This document shows, one piece after another, positions 1 to 8,553 of a DNA stretch of 13,393 nucleotides. How positions within the stretch are numbered: the stretch's first letter is position 1; every line of letters starts with the position of its first letter. Both the position numbers and the translations under genes were made by a program. Below the pieces are notes generated by a model that searched no databases, was not told the DNA's origin, and saw nothing but the letters and a program-made list of their open reading frames with translations. The DNA is from Proteobacteria bacterium UBA964 (lineage in GTDB: Bacteria > Pseudomonadota > Gammaproteobacteria > Steroidobacterales > Steroidobacteraceae), in the NCBI GenBank assembly GCA_002292945.1, contig DBCG01000030.1, positions 1 through 13,393 of the forward strand, written 5' to 3'.

Positions 1-300
1 TTCAAATCCGCGTTCCGCGCAGCGGGTCTCGCCCGCTTCGGCTCAGGCTGGTCGTGGTTGATCGTCGGCGCCGACGGCAAGCTCAAAGTGACTTCGACCC
101 CGAACCAGGACAACCCGCTGATGGACCTCGCAACCGAACGCGGCACGCCCCTGCTCGGCAACGATGTGTGGGAGCACGCCTACTATCTCCAGTACCAGAA
201 CCGTCGCGGTGACTACCTCGACGCTTGGTGGACGGTGGTCGATTGGTCCGTGGTGTCGCGTCGTCACGCCGCAGCGCCCACCGTCGGCGCCGCCCGCTGA
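1..300 (+). CDS. sodA: Superoxide dismutase, Mn type, C-terminal part (5' end cut by the window)
   Basis: Converts superoxide to oxygen and hydrogen peroxide, normally in the cytoplasm. The reading frame is open from base 1 and ends in TGA at 298-300, giving 99 residues, about half of the usual ~200. The visible part is the C-terminal alpha/beta domain: a GSGWSWL segment (14-20), the family signature DVWEHAYY (55-62) carrying two of the four metal ligands (Asp55, His59), and QNRR (66-69). The stretch TPNQDNPLM (33-41) matches the SodA pattern, in which a Gln at this point contacts the metal-bound solvent; Fe enzymes usually have Ala here. This favours manganese, or possibly cambialistic use, and that choice is inference. 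The last ten residues are an Ala/Pro-rich tail. nhaA starts 37 bp downstream on the same strand with no obvious terminator between, so co-transcription is possible. Confidence 0.93.
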   Translation, partial: FKSAFRAAGLARFGSGWSWLIVGADGKLKVTSTPNQDNPLMDLATERGTPLLGNDVWEHAYYLQYQNRRGDYLDAWWTVVDWSVVSRRHAAAPTVGAAR

Positions 301-337
301 CCTCCACCGCGCCCCACAAGACATCAAAGAACACACC

Positions 338-1510
<1,173 letters not shown>

Positions 1511-1518
1511 TCGGCCGC

Positions 1519-2160
1519 TCAGTCCGCGGAGTCGGTGGCCGGCGCGGCGCCCGCTTCGGTCGGCGAGATGCGTCGTGCGCCGTTGAAGCGGGTGCGGTAA
1601 TAGGTGTCTTCCATGTCGTCGATGCGGACTCGGCTGCGCGCGTTCGGCGCGTGCACGAACTTCGAGTCACCGAGATAGATGCCGACATGCGAGTTCGAGA
1701 ACCCGCGCGTGTTGAAGAACACGAGGTCGCCCGGCAGCAATTCGCCGCGCGCGACCGCCGCGCCGTTGCGGGCGATCTCGCGGGCGCTGCGGGGCAATGA
1801 CAGCCCGAACGCTTGACGGAAGACATGGTTGACGAGGCCGCTGCAGTCGAATCCGGTGCGGGGCGATGCACCGCCGAAACGATAGGGCACACCGAGGTAG
1901 GAGAGCGCGGTGTCGAGCATCTCCTGGACCTCGAAGGCAGGCACCTCGAAACCGGGCAAACCGAGCGTCTTGGCGTTGATCGAGCCCAGATCGAGCGTGA
2001 CGACCCGCGGCGAGTAGATCTCTGGTGCCGGCAACCCCAGCGAGCGCAGGCTCTGCAGCACCGGCGACTCCGGTGGCGTGGCGGTCACCGGGCGCGCAGC
2101 CACGCACAGCAGCGCCGAAAGCGCCACGATGCCGACCTTGTGCTGAGGGTTCCGAGTCAT
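1519..2160 (-). CDS. Secreted NlpC/P60-family cell-wall endopeptidase
   Basis: Predicted periplasmic peptidoglycan hydrolase of 213 residues. The N-terminus is a signal peptide (basic start, hydrophobic 9-22, likely cut after Val-Thr-Ala at 25-27). A short linker region (about 30-75) precedes a C-terminal NlpC/P60 domain (about 80-200). The papain-like catalytic set is complete: Cys106 in GFDCSGL, His158 in SHVGIYLGD, and a third polar residue, His170, in KFVHAP. Further family landmarks are PYRFGGASP (92-100) and LLPGDLVFF (141-149). Enzymes of this family typically cut D-Glu to diaminopimelate bonds in peptide stems; the exact bond here is not shown. Cys19 lies in the signal peptide but is not in a lipobox, so a lipoprotein is unlikely. 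It is divergent from the EamA permease and convergent with nhaA, so it is probably transcribed alone. Confidence 0.93.
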   Translation of the reverse strand: MTRNPQHKVGIVALSALLCVAARPVTATPPESPVLQSLRSLGLPAPEIYSPRVVTLDLGSINAKTLGLPGFEVPAFEVQEMLDTALSYLGVPYRFGGASPRTGFDCSGLVNHVFRQAFGLSLPRSAREIARNGAAVARGELLPGDLVFFNTRGFSNSHVGIYLGDSKFVHAPNARSRVRIDDMEDTYYRTRFNGARRISPTEAGAAPATDSAD

Positions 2161-2203
2161 GTCGCGCCGAGACCGTGTCCAAGTTGTATCATCGGGGGGC
2201 GCG

Positions 2204-2209
2204 ATTCTA
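2204..2209 (-). promoter_or_regulatory. Possible -10 box for the NlpC/P60 gene
   Basis: Read on the - strand this is TAGAAT, one base from the sigma-70 consensus, about 44 bp before the ATG. No convincing -35 hexamer is seen at 16-18 bp upstream, so the call is weak. It lies in the 128-bp divergent spacer shared with the EamA permease gene. Confidence 0.25.
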
Positions 2210-2288
2210 GCCTGACCGACAGGCCCCGTACACCCCTGCCTGCGCGACGCTCCGCCCGCCCTCGGCCGTTAAAAAACCATTTTAATCA

Positions 2289-3209
2289 ATGACCTACGAC
2301 CCATCAGCCGAGCGTCGCGCCCGTTGGAGTCTGCACTTGTGCGTGCTGCTGTGGGGCTTCACGGCGATCCTCGGCAAATTGATCACCTTGCCGACGGGCG
2401 CGCTGGTCGTCTGGCGCATGGGCCTGGTCGCCGCCCTGCTCGCGTTGTGGCCGCGGGTTTGGCGCGGGATCGACGCGATCAGCCGGGTCCAGATCCTGCG
2501 GTACGCGGCGATCGGCGTCGTGATCGCCCTGCACTGGCTCGCCTTCTACGGCTCGATCCGCTTGGCCAACGCGTCGGTCGCCGTCGGCTGCGTCGCACTC
2601 GGTTCGGTGTTCGCCGCGATCATCGAACCCCCCATCACCGGGCGGCCGCACGAGCGCGCAGAACTGCTGCTCGGCCTGCTCATGATCCCGGGGATGGCGT
2701 TGTTGGTCGGCGGCGTGCCGCTGTCGATGTATCTCGGCGTCGCGGTGGGGGTGCTCTCGGCGCTGCTCGCGGCGTTGTTCGCCGCCCTCAACAAGCGCTA
2801 CGCGACCGACGATCCGCCCGAGGCGGTGACGCTCATCCAGATGACGGCCGGCGCACTCGCGATCGCCCTCGGTGCGAGCGTCGTGTTCGGCGCCGATCAG
2901 ACGCTGCGGGTGCCGGATGCGACCGATCTCGGCTGGCTGTTGGTGCTCGCCATCGCCTGCACCTTGCTGCCCTTCATGCTCTGGCTGCAGGCCTTGCGCC
3001 ATGTCAGCGCGTTCACCACCCAGCTCACGCTGAACCTCGAACCGGTGTACGCCATCGTGCTCGCTGCATTGCTGTTCCACGAATACCGACAACTGACCCC
3101 GTCGTTCTATGCAGGTGTGAGCGTCATCATCGCCACGGTGTTCCTGCAGCCGCGGCTCACCGCCTGGCTGCAGCGTCCGGTAGGGCGGTCCGGTACCATC
3201 CGCAGATGA
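2289..3209 (+). CDS. EamA/DMT-superfamily permease (RhaT/YdcZ-like drug-metabolite exporter family)
   Basis: Predicted inner-membrane transporter of 306 residues, typical for two tandem EamA repeats of five membrane segments each. The first repeat spans roughly residues 14-140 and starts with LHLCVLLWGFTAILGK, the usual first-helix pattern. The second spans roughly 148-288 and ends near LEPVYAIVLAALLFHE, the classic EPV(Y/F)A motif before the last helices. The substrate cannot be read from sequence: members export amino acids, sugars, nucleotides or drugs. The ATG at 2289 places the N-terminus just before helix 1, but no Shine-Dalgarno sequence precedes it, only an AT-rich stretch. The TGA stop at 3207-3209 overlaps the ATG of the exported beta-propeller gene at 3206, which suggests coupled translation and a related role. 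Confidence 0.9.
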   Translation: MTYDPSAERRARWSLHLCVLLWGFTAILGKLITLPTGALVVWRMGLVAALLALWPRVWRGIDAISRVQILRYAAIGVVIALHWLAFYGSIRLANASVAVGCVALGSVFAAIIEPPITGRPHERAELLLGLLMIPGMALLVGGVPLSMYLGVAVGVLSALLAALFAALNKRYATDDPPEAVTLIQMTAGALAIALGASVVFGADQTLRVPDATDLGWLLVLAIACTLLPFMLWLQALRHVSAFTTQLTLNLEPVYAIVLAALLFHEYRQLTPSFYAGVSVIIATVFLQPRLTAWLQRPVGRSGTIRR

Positions 3210-4492
3210 CCCGCATCGCCGCTCTCTCGCTCGCTGTCCTGCTCGCCGCCCTCGTCACCCCCTCGCTGACCGTGCCGACCGCCGCAGCGCTCGAGGCCGC
3301 GAGCGGCGCGGGGTTGAAGCGCACCGGACGCATCCAGGCGCTCGGACCGACGGGCCGGCCGGGCGACCTCTACGACGGCGGCGTGCGTTCGCCCAAATCG
3401 GCGGCGTTCTCCCCAGACGGTCGCAAGCTCTACATCAATGCGCTCGAGGGCGGCCAGACGCTGGTCTACGCCTTCCCGTCCCTCAAGCGCCTCGCGGCGA
3501 TCACCCATGCCTTCGACGCGGGCGATGCCGCGCTCTTCCAGCGCGAGACCACCGTGTTCGACTACCCTTTCTTCAACGGCCGCGAGGGCAACCGCAACGT
3601 GTTCGCGGGAAAGCCCGTCGAGATGGCCTTCTCGCACGGTGGCCGATATCTTTGGGTACCGTACTACCGGCGCAGCTACGACCCCAACGCCTCCTCGCCC
3701 TCGGCGATGGCCATCATCGACACGAGGAGCGATCGGATCGTGCGCGTGATGCCGACCGGGCCGCTGCCGAAATACATCGCGGTCTCGCCCGATTCCACTG
3801 TCGCCGTGGTCACGCATTGGGGCGACAACACGCTCGGCGCGATCGACATCCGCGGCGACGACCCCGCCCAATTCCGCTATGTCGGCCACTGGACCGTCGA
3901 GTACCGCATGCCGGTCGAGGGCCTCGAGGGGAACCGCGACAGCAACTGCGGATTCTGCCTGCGTGGCACGGTGTTCACGCCCGACGGCAAGACCGTTCTG
4001 GTGGCGCGTATGGGCGGCGGCGGCCTCGCCGGTTTCGAGGCGAGCACCGGCCGCTACCTCGGCACACTGCTCGATTTCGTGCCGAATCCCCGGCACATCC
4101 TGATCTCGCCCGACGGCCGCACCCTCTATGCGAGCGGTAACCAGAGCGGCGCGATCGGCCGCTATGACCTCTCCGCGATGCTCCGCGCACTCGCGGGCGC
4201 GGGCGGCAAGCGCATCGATGGCCCGGGCGGCGAGACTCTGGCCGTGGGCCGCGGCGCGCGCACCATCGCCTTGTCGCCCGATGGCCGCACGCTCTATGCA
4301 GCGATCAACAACGAATCGCGACTGGTGAAGGTGGACCTCGCAGGCTGGCGGGTGGTCGATCGCGCGACGGTGGACCCCTTCACCGTCGGTCTCGCCGTGA
4401 GCCCGGATGGCCGGACCATCGTGACCACGAGCCAAGGCCGCAGCGGCCAGGGCGGCGGCAACTCAGTCGGTCTTTACACCGACGCGGACTGA
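3206..4492 (+). CDS. Exported YncE/YVTN-like beta-propeller protein
   Basis: A 428-residue protein with an N-terminal signal peptide (hydrophobic 4-18, likely cleavage near Ala26-Ala28), so periplasmic or exported. The rest is a string of beta-propeller blades, each marked by an S/T-P-D motif followed by a beta strand: FSPDGRKLY (68-76), VSPDS (193-197), FTPDGKTVL (257-265), ISPDGRTLYA (300-309), LSPDGRTLYA (356-365) and VSPDGRTIV (399-407). The blades at 300 and 356 are also close at DNA level. Such propellers usually serve as binding scaffolds or carry an enzyme site; none can be assigned here. A CGFC pair (Cys248, Cys251) sits just before the third marked blade; it lacks the following His needed for covalent haem. 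Its ATG overlaps the stop of the permease gene (ATGA). The 3' end overlaps the alpha/beta hydrolase gene on the other strand by 30 bp. Confidence 0.85.
   Translation: MTRIAALSLAVLLAALVTPSLTVPTAAALEAASGAGLKRTGRIQALGPTGRPGDLYDGGVRSPKSAAFSPDGRKLYINALEGGQTLVYAFPSLKRLAAITHAFDAGDAALFQRETTVFDYPFFNGREGNRNVFAGKPVEMAFSHGGRYLWVPYYRRSYDPNASSPSAMAIIDTRSDRIVRVMPTGPLPKYIAVSPDSTVAVVTHWGDNTLGAIDIRGDDPAQFRYVGHWTVEYRMPVEGLEGNRDSNCGFCLRGTVFTPDGKTVLVARMGGGGLAGFEASTGRYLGTLLDFVPNPRHILISPDGRTLYASGNQSGAIGRYDLSAMLRALAGAGGKRIDGPGGETLAVGRGARTIALSPDGRTLYAAINNESRLVKVDLAGWRVVDRATVDPFTVGLAVSPDGRTIVTTSQGRSGQGGGNSVGLYTDAD
4463..4492. other. 30-bp convergent gene overlap with symmetrical ends
   Basis: The last 30 bases of the + strand propeller gene are also the last 30 bases of the - strand hydrolase gene. 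The two stop codons form the ends of an inverted repeat: TCAGTC (4463-4468) and GACTGA (4487-4492). A second, nested pair, GTCGGT (4466-4471) and ACCGAC (4478-4483), has a 6-base loop. The two pairings share bases and so exclude each other. Both proteins end in Asp. Confidence 0.8.
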
Positions 4493-5395
4493 CTCGGCGC
4501 AGTCGCGCCCCACCGGCGGCAGCCCCGAAAGCACCAGTCGGATGGCGCTGCGCGCCATGCCGGCGTTGTCGTGCGCGACACCGGGCACCACGACACAGGA
4601 CCAGTCGAACGGCATCGCGGCCTCGGTCGCCGTGCGGCGCGCCGTGTCGTAGAAGTAGCGTCCACGCGCGAACCGGTTCGGCCCCTGTCGCATCGCCGCC
4701 TCCTGTCGCGGCAGGCTGCGATGCGCCGGATCGTTGTCCGCATCACCCAGCATGACCACCATGGGGGTCGCGAACCCCGCGCGGGCATCGTCCACAGGCG
4801 CCCCGTCGAGCCCGAAAGGCCAGCGCTCCGCCTTGCTCGGCATCATGTACGACCCTGAGTTCGCCGCCATCGCCGCGATCATCCTCGGCCCGCCGCCCAG
4901 CATCACGAGACGATGGACGAACTGCGCGCCGGCCGAATGGCCGAACAGCCAGTACCGGGCGGTGTCGAGTTTCTCCTCGCGTCGCAGCGCGTCGAACATC
5001 GGCTCGAGGGACGAGTACGACCACGCCGCGCGCGGCCGTAGCCTACCGGCGTCGTCGAACACCGCGCCGAAGTTGTAGTTCTCGGCGCCGGGGAAGTTCT
5101 CGGCGCTGAACTCCGGCACCACCACGATGATGCCCGACCGCAGGGCGAGTTCACGCCACTCGAGCAGATAGCGGTCCGCATCGCGGCCCACGCCGTGCAT
5201 CACGAAGAGCACCGGCGCATCGGACGGCGAACCCGGTGGCCGGATGTACCACAACCGGATGTCGGGGCCGCCCCAGCCGGCGACCACCAAGCGCGAGGAC
5301 CCGGGCACCTCGACGCCCTCGAGCCCAGCCGTCCCGAAGGAAGGAAGGACCGCGAGCGCCAAAGCGCACAACCCACCGAGCAGACGCCTACGCAT
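4463..5395 (-). CDS. Secreted alpha/beta hydrolase (esterase/PHB-depolymerase-like)
   Basis: A 310-residue predicted exported hydrolase. The signal peptide covers about residues 1-23 (MRRRLL, hydrophobic core, GTA before the likely cut). The fold's landmarks are in order: an oxyanion-hole HGVG (67-70), the nucleophile elbow GHSAGAQ with Ser154, an acid region GDADND (217-222, Asp218 or a near Asp), and the catalytic His275 in GVAHDN. The layout resembles the LpqC/polyhydroxybutyrate depolymerase and feruloyl esterase side of the superfamily; the actual ester or amide substrate is unknown. It lies downstream of the TonB receptor on the same strand, 143 bp away with a strong hairpin between, so it may be the last, down-tuned gene of that unit or have its own promoter. 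No clear ribosome binding site precedes the ATG. It ends inside the convergent beta-propeller gene. Confidence 0.87.
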   Translation of the reverse strand: MRRRLLGGLCALALAVLPSFGTAGLEGVEVPGSSRLVVAGWGGPDIRLWYIRPPGSPSDAPVLFVMHGVGRDADRYLLEWRELALRSGIIVVVPEFSAENFPGAENYNFGAVFDDAGRLRPRAAWSYSSLEPMFDALRREEKLDTARYWLFGHSAGAQFVHRLVMLGGGPRMIAAMAANSGSYMMPSKAERWPFGLDGAPVDDARAGFATPMVVMLGDADNDPAHRSLPRQEAAMRQGPNRFARGRYFYDTARRTATEAAMPFDWSCVVVPGVAHDNAGMARSAIRLVLSGLPPVGRDCAESVRVGVKTD

Positions 5396-5485
5396 CGGCG
5401 TCAGAAGCTCGCGCGGCTCTGCGAAGGGCCTTCGATCGACCCGAGCCTGATGTGACTGAACATGAGGTCGATCCCTATTGCGAGC

Positions 5486-5529
5486 GACAACGGTGATGTC
5501 GGGTTTGACGACCCGACACCACCGTCGTC
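5486..5529 (-). terminator. Long hairpin just after the TonB receptor gene (terminator or mRNA-stability element)
   Basis: Starting 9 bases after the receptor stop codon, bases 5486-5504 pair with 5511-5529 around a 6-base loop (5505-5510). Seventeen positions are Watson-Crick. The other two (5489/5526 and 5496/5519) are A/C on the + strand, which become U/G wobble pairs in RNA copied from the - strand. The receptor transcript can therefore form an unbroken 19-bp stem. No U tract follows on either strand, so it is not a textbook intrinsic terminator. It could instead protect the 3' end of the receptor mRNA or lower read-through into the hydrolase gene. Confidence 0.65.
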
Positions 5530-5538
5530 TGCGCTGAC

Positions 5539-8520
5539 TTACTTGCCGAAGCTGAATCGAAGGTCGAGGTAGTAGTGGCGCCCATAGTCCGAATGCACAT
5601 CGGACATATAGCCGAAGTAATCATCGGCGAGCGGCGCGCGCTCGTCCGTGAAGTTGTTCACGCCGACCCGGACGCGGCTCTCGACACCGGAGATATCGAA
5701 GCGATAGTCGACGGTCGCGTTGCCCGTGACCATCGCGGGCAGCACCCAGCGCGTTCCGTCGGCCAAGGTGACGCCGCTATCGTAGACGCTGCCGATACGG
5801 AAGCCCGATACCGATGCGCTCCAATCACCCTTGCGCCAGCTGAGCGTCAGGTTGTGACGGTTGCGGGGGCTGCCATCCATGCCGATCAGGTCGGCGAAAC
5901 CGTCGACCGGATAGTTCCCCGGCAGCGTCCCGTCGGCCTGAGCCGCCACAAGGTCACCCGCCGCGCCACCCGCCGACTGCTCCAGCTCCGTCATGAACGA
6001 GGCGGCGTAGCGGACCGAGAAGCGCCCGAGATCGGTGCGCAGGGTGTAATCGAGCGCCACGTCGACACCCGCAGCGGTGCGCGTATCGAGGTTGGTGTAG
6101 CGATCGTCGATGAAGTTCACATCGCCAGCCGGGCAGATGCCGGCCCTCAGGTAATTGGCCTGATCGATGTTGAAGCTCGTGCTCGAGCGAACGACGGCCG
6201 AATTGCCCGTGAACGCACCGCAATTATTGGTGCCATTGGCGATACGCGCGAGCAGATCGACGAGCGTGTGGTTCTCTTCACCGAGCAGACCGATGGTGTT
6301 CTTCTTCTCGATCTCCCAGTAATCCACGCTGAAGGCGAGGTCATCGATCGGCTCGATCACGAAGCCGACGGAGAAGTTCTCCGACTCTTCGGGCTCGAGT
6401 GCGTCGCTGCCCTGTGCCAGACGCAGCGTGCCTTCGCGGCAGGGGGTCGCGCTGACGCCCGACTTCTCGGCGGCGTATTGGCAGACGTAATCCGTCGTCG
6501 TATTCGTACGCGAGACGATCGACTCGTTCACGGTCACGAGGTTCGGCACACGGAAGCCCTGCGACCACGATGCGCGCAGCAGCAGGTTGTTGAGCGGTTT
6601 CCAGCCCAACGCGATCTTTCCGACGGTCGCGTCGCCCAGATCCGAGAAGTCCTCATAACGGCCGGCCAACTGGACATCGAGGTTCTGCAGCACTGGCAGC
6701 GAGAACTCGGTGAACACCGAGTTGGTGCGGCGATCGCCCGAGCTGTCCGGCGTCGGCGACGAGTTCATGACATCGCTGATGAACGGGTAGGTTTCGCCAC
6801 CCGAAGCCGTGAACCGGATCGTGCCATCCAGACGCGGGTCACGGTCATCCGCGAAGGATTCTTCTCGGGTCTCGAGACCGATCACCATGCCGGCCTTGCC
6901 GCCCGGCAGATCGAAGATATCGTTGCGGGAGAACTTGGCATCGAACATCGTCAGCTCGGTCTCGGTGAGGCGAGACACGTCGATGAGTGCGCGTTCGACG
7001 TTGGAGTTCACACCGCCGCTGAACGGATTGTAGGCAGCGGACGTCGGGTCGTTGAGCGCAGCCTGCATCAGGGTGTTGCTGATGCGGTTGCTCGTGATGT
7101 CATCGTTGGTGGCCTTGTTCCAGGTCGCCGCAGCTTCCCAATCCCAACCACTGACTTCGCCGCGGAAGCCCTGCACGATGCGGAACATCTCGCCGTCGTT
7201 ATCGACGATGCGCCCCTTCTCGGACCAGCGGTAGTTGTCCATCAGCAGCGCGACACCCGTGCACGGCACGCGCGGGATCACCGACGCCGGCAAGCGGTTC
7301 GGCGAGCCACAGGGACCGAACGGGTTGTAGTAGTTCTGCGCGCCGACGACGAGGTTCGAGGCGGCATTCACGAAGCTGCTCGGACCACGACGGGTGACCG
7401 TCTCGGAGGTGTAGTACATCAACTCCGTGAAGCTCTCGAGCGACTCGTTGATCTGGTGATCGATGGTCGCGTAAACGTTCAAGCGCTCGAGCGCCGAGCG
7501 CAGGTCACGGTCTTCGTTGAGGTTGTAGCGAACCGTGCCCTGGCCATCGACTGCGCCGCATACGGTCGCACTGATGGCGTACCTGCAGCGCGGATCACCG
7601 ACAGGATAGGTCTCGAACTCGCCGGTCGAGTCCCAGATCGTGTTGGTGAGACCGAAAGTCGTGACTGCCGGGACCACATCGAACTGACCCCAGAGCGAAT
7701 TCGCCGAGTCGTTGAGGAAGCGCGAGTCGCCCGCCCAGGGGGAATCGGCGGCGAGAAAACGGCGGTAGTCGGAGTCAGCCCAGCGCGGGTCGTCCTGCGA
7801 GCTGACACGATCACGATCGAACCAGCTGGCGAATACATTGAGCTTGGTGCGGCCTTCATTGAAGGCTTGGCCGAACTCGGCGTATACCGTCTGGTTGTTG
7901 CGCGAGAAATTCTCGTAGTCCGTGTAGCGGGCGCCGATATTGAGACCCTTGAAATCGCGCTTGATCACCGTGTTGAACACACCGGCCACCGCATCGGCAC
8001 CGTAGATGGCCGAGGCGCCATCGCGAAGCACTTCGACACGATCGATGCCGTAGGTCGGGATCATGTTGGAGTTGACGCTGTTCACGGGGACAAAGCTTCC
8101 GCCGACCTGTTCGGTCTGGTACTGCGGCGAGTTCACCATGCGACGGCCATTGAGCAGCGCCAGCGTATTGCCCGTGCCGAGACTGCGCAGATTGAACCCG
8201 CCGACGTCACCGCCCGCCGAGTTCACGCCACCGCTGATGTTGGCGACTTCGTTGATGAAATTGCTGCCGTTCTCCGGGATGAGATCGAGGAGCTGGTCAC
8301 CCGAGTCGATACCGAAGAACTCGATGGTCTCGCTGCCGATGATGGAGATCGGCAGGGCGTCGGAGATCACCGCGCCGCGTATCTGCGAGCCCGTGATGAC
8401 GACCTCTTCGAGGGCCTCGGCCGCCGGTGCGGGCTGTTGTGCGGAGGCGGCCGAGGCGGCCACGAGCACGGCCACGATCGTGGCGACGGCGGTCGGGATA
8501 TGGGGCTTCGAGCGTTGCAT
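5539..8520 (-). CDS. TonB-dependent outer-membrane receptor
   Basis: A 993-residue outer-membrane active transporter. Residues 1-27 form a signal peptide ending in Ala-Ser-Ala before QQPAP. The TonB box is EEVVITGS (38-45). The plug domain follows (about 50-190) and closes with the characteristic VEVLRDGASAIYGADAVAG (162-180); the rest is the 22-strand barrel, ending in YYLDLRFSFGK. Length and the VITGS/YNPF style place it in the large-receptor group common in Caulobacter, sphingomonads, xanthomonads and Steroidobacter. These take up plant- or organic-matter-derived compounds as often as iron complexes; the substrate here is unknown. All eight cysteines lie in four close pairs (312/321, 404/420, 680/694, 767/796), probably loop disulfides. 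A good ribosome binding site precedes the ATG. The gene follows dctA by 33 bp on the same strand, so co-transcription is likely. Confidence 0.95.
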   Translation of the reverse strand: MQRSKPHIPTAVATIVAVLVAASAASAQQPAPAAEALEEVVITGSQIRGAVISDALPISIIGSETIEFFGIDSGDQLLDLIPENGSNFINEVANISGGVNSAGGDVGGFNLRSLGTGNTLALLNGRRMVNSPQYQTEQVGGSFVPVNSVNSNMIPTYGIDRVEVLRDGASAIYGADAVAGVFNTVIKRDFKGLNIGARYTDYENFSRNNQTVYAEFGQAFNEGRTKLNVFASWFDRDRVSSQDDPRWADSDYRRFLAADSPWAGDSRFLNDSANSLWGQFDVVPAVTTFGLTNTIWDSTGEFETYPVGDPRCRYAISATVCGAVDGQGTVRYNLNEDRDLRSALERLNVYATIDHQINESLESFTELMYYTSETVTRRGPSSFVNAASNLVVGAQNYYNPFGPCGSPNRLPASVIPRVPCTGVALLMDNYRWSEKGRIVDNDGEMFRIVQGFRGEVSGWDWEAAATWNKATNDDITSNRISNTLMQAALNDPTSAAYNPFSGGVNSNVERALIDVSRLTETELTMFDAKFSRNDIFDLPGGKAGMVIGLETREESFADDRDPRLDGTIRFTASGGETYPFISDVMNSSPTPDSSGDRRTNSVFTEFSLPVLQNLDVQLAGRYEDFSDLGDATVGKIALGWKPLNNLLLRASWSQGFRVPNLVTVNESIVSRTNTTTDYVCQYAAEKSGVSATPCREGTLRLAQGSDALEPEESENFSVGFVIEPIDDLAFSVDYWEIEKKNTIGLLGEENHTLVDLLARIANGTNNCGAFTGNSAVVRSSTSFNIDQANYLRAGICPAGDVNFIDDRYTNLDTRTAAGVDVALDYTLRTDLGRFSVRYAASFMTELEQSAGGAAGDLVAAQADGTLPGNYPVDGFADLIGMDGSPRNRHNLTLSWRKGDWSASVSGFRIGSVYDSGVTLADGTRWVLPAMVTGNATVDYRFDISGVESRVRVGVNNFTDERAPLADDYFGYMSDVHSDYGRHYYLDLRFSFGK

Positions 8521-8525
8521 GGATG

Positions 8526-8534
8526 TCTCCCTTT
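8526..8534 (-). promoter_or_regulatory. Strong ribosome binding site of the TonB receptor gene
   Basis: On the - strand this reads AAAGGGAGA, ending 5 bases before the ATG at 8520. It supports that start and independent, efficient translation within the dctA transcript. Confidence 0.7.
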
Positions 8535-8553
8535 GTATCTCTGTCAGGAACGG

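Noticed and set aside
2324..3205. Upstream in-frame extension of the beta-propeller gene through the whole permease gene
   Set aside because: The extension is Arg-rich shadow sequence; the real start at 3206 gives a proper signal peptide and an ATGA overlap.
3947..3958. CGFC as a cytochrome c haem site
   Set aside because: The fifth residue is Leu, not the His required in CxxCH.
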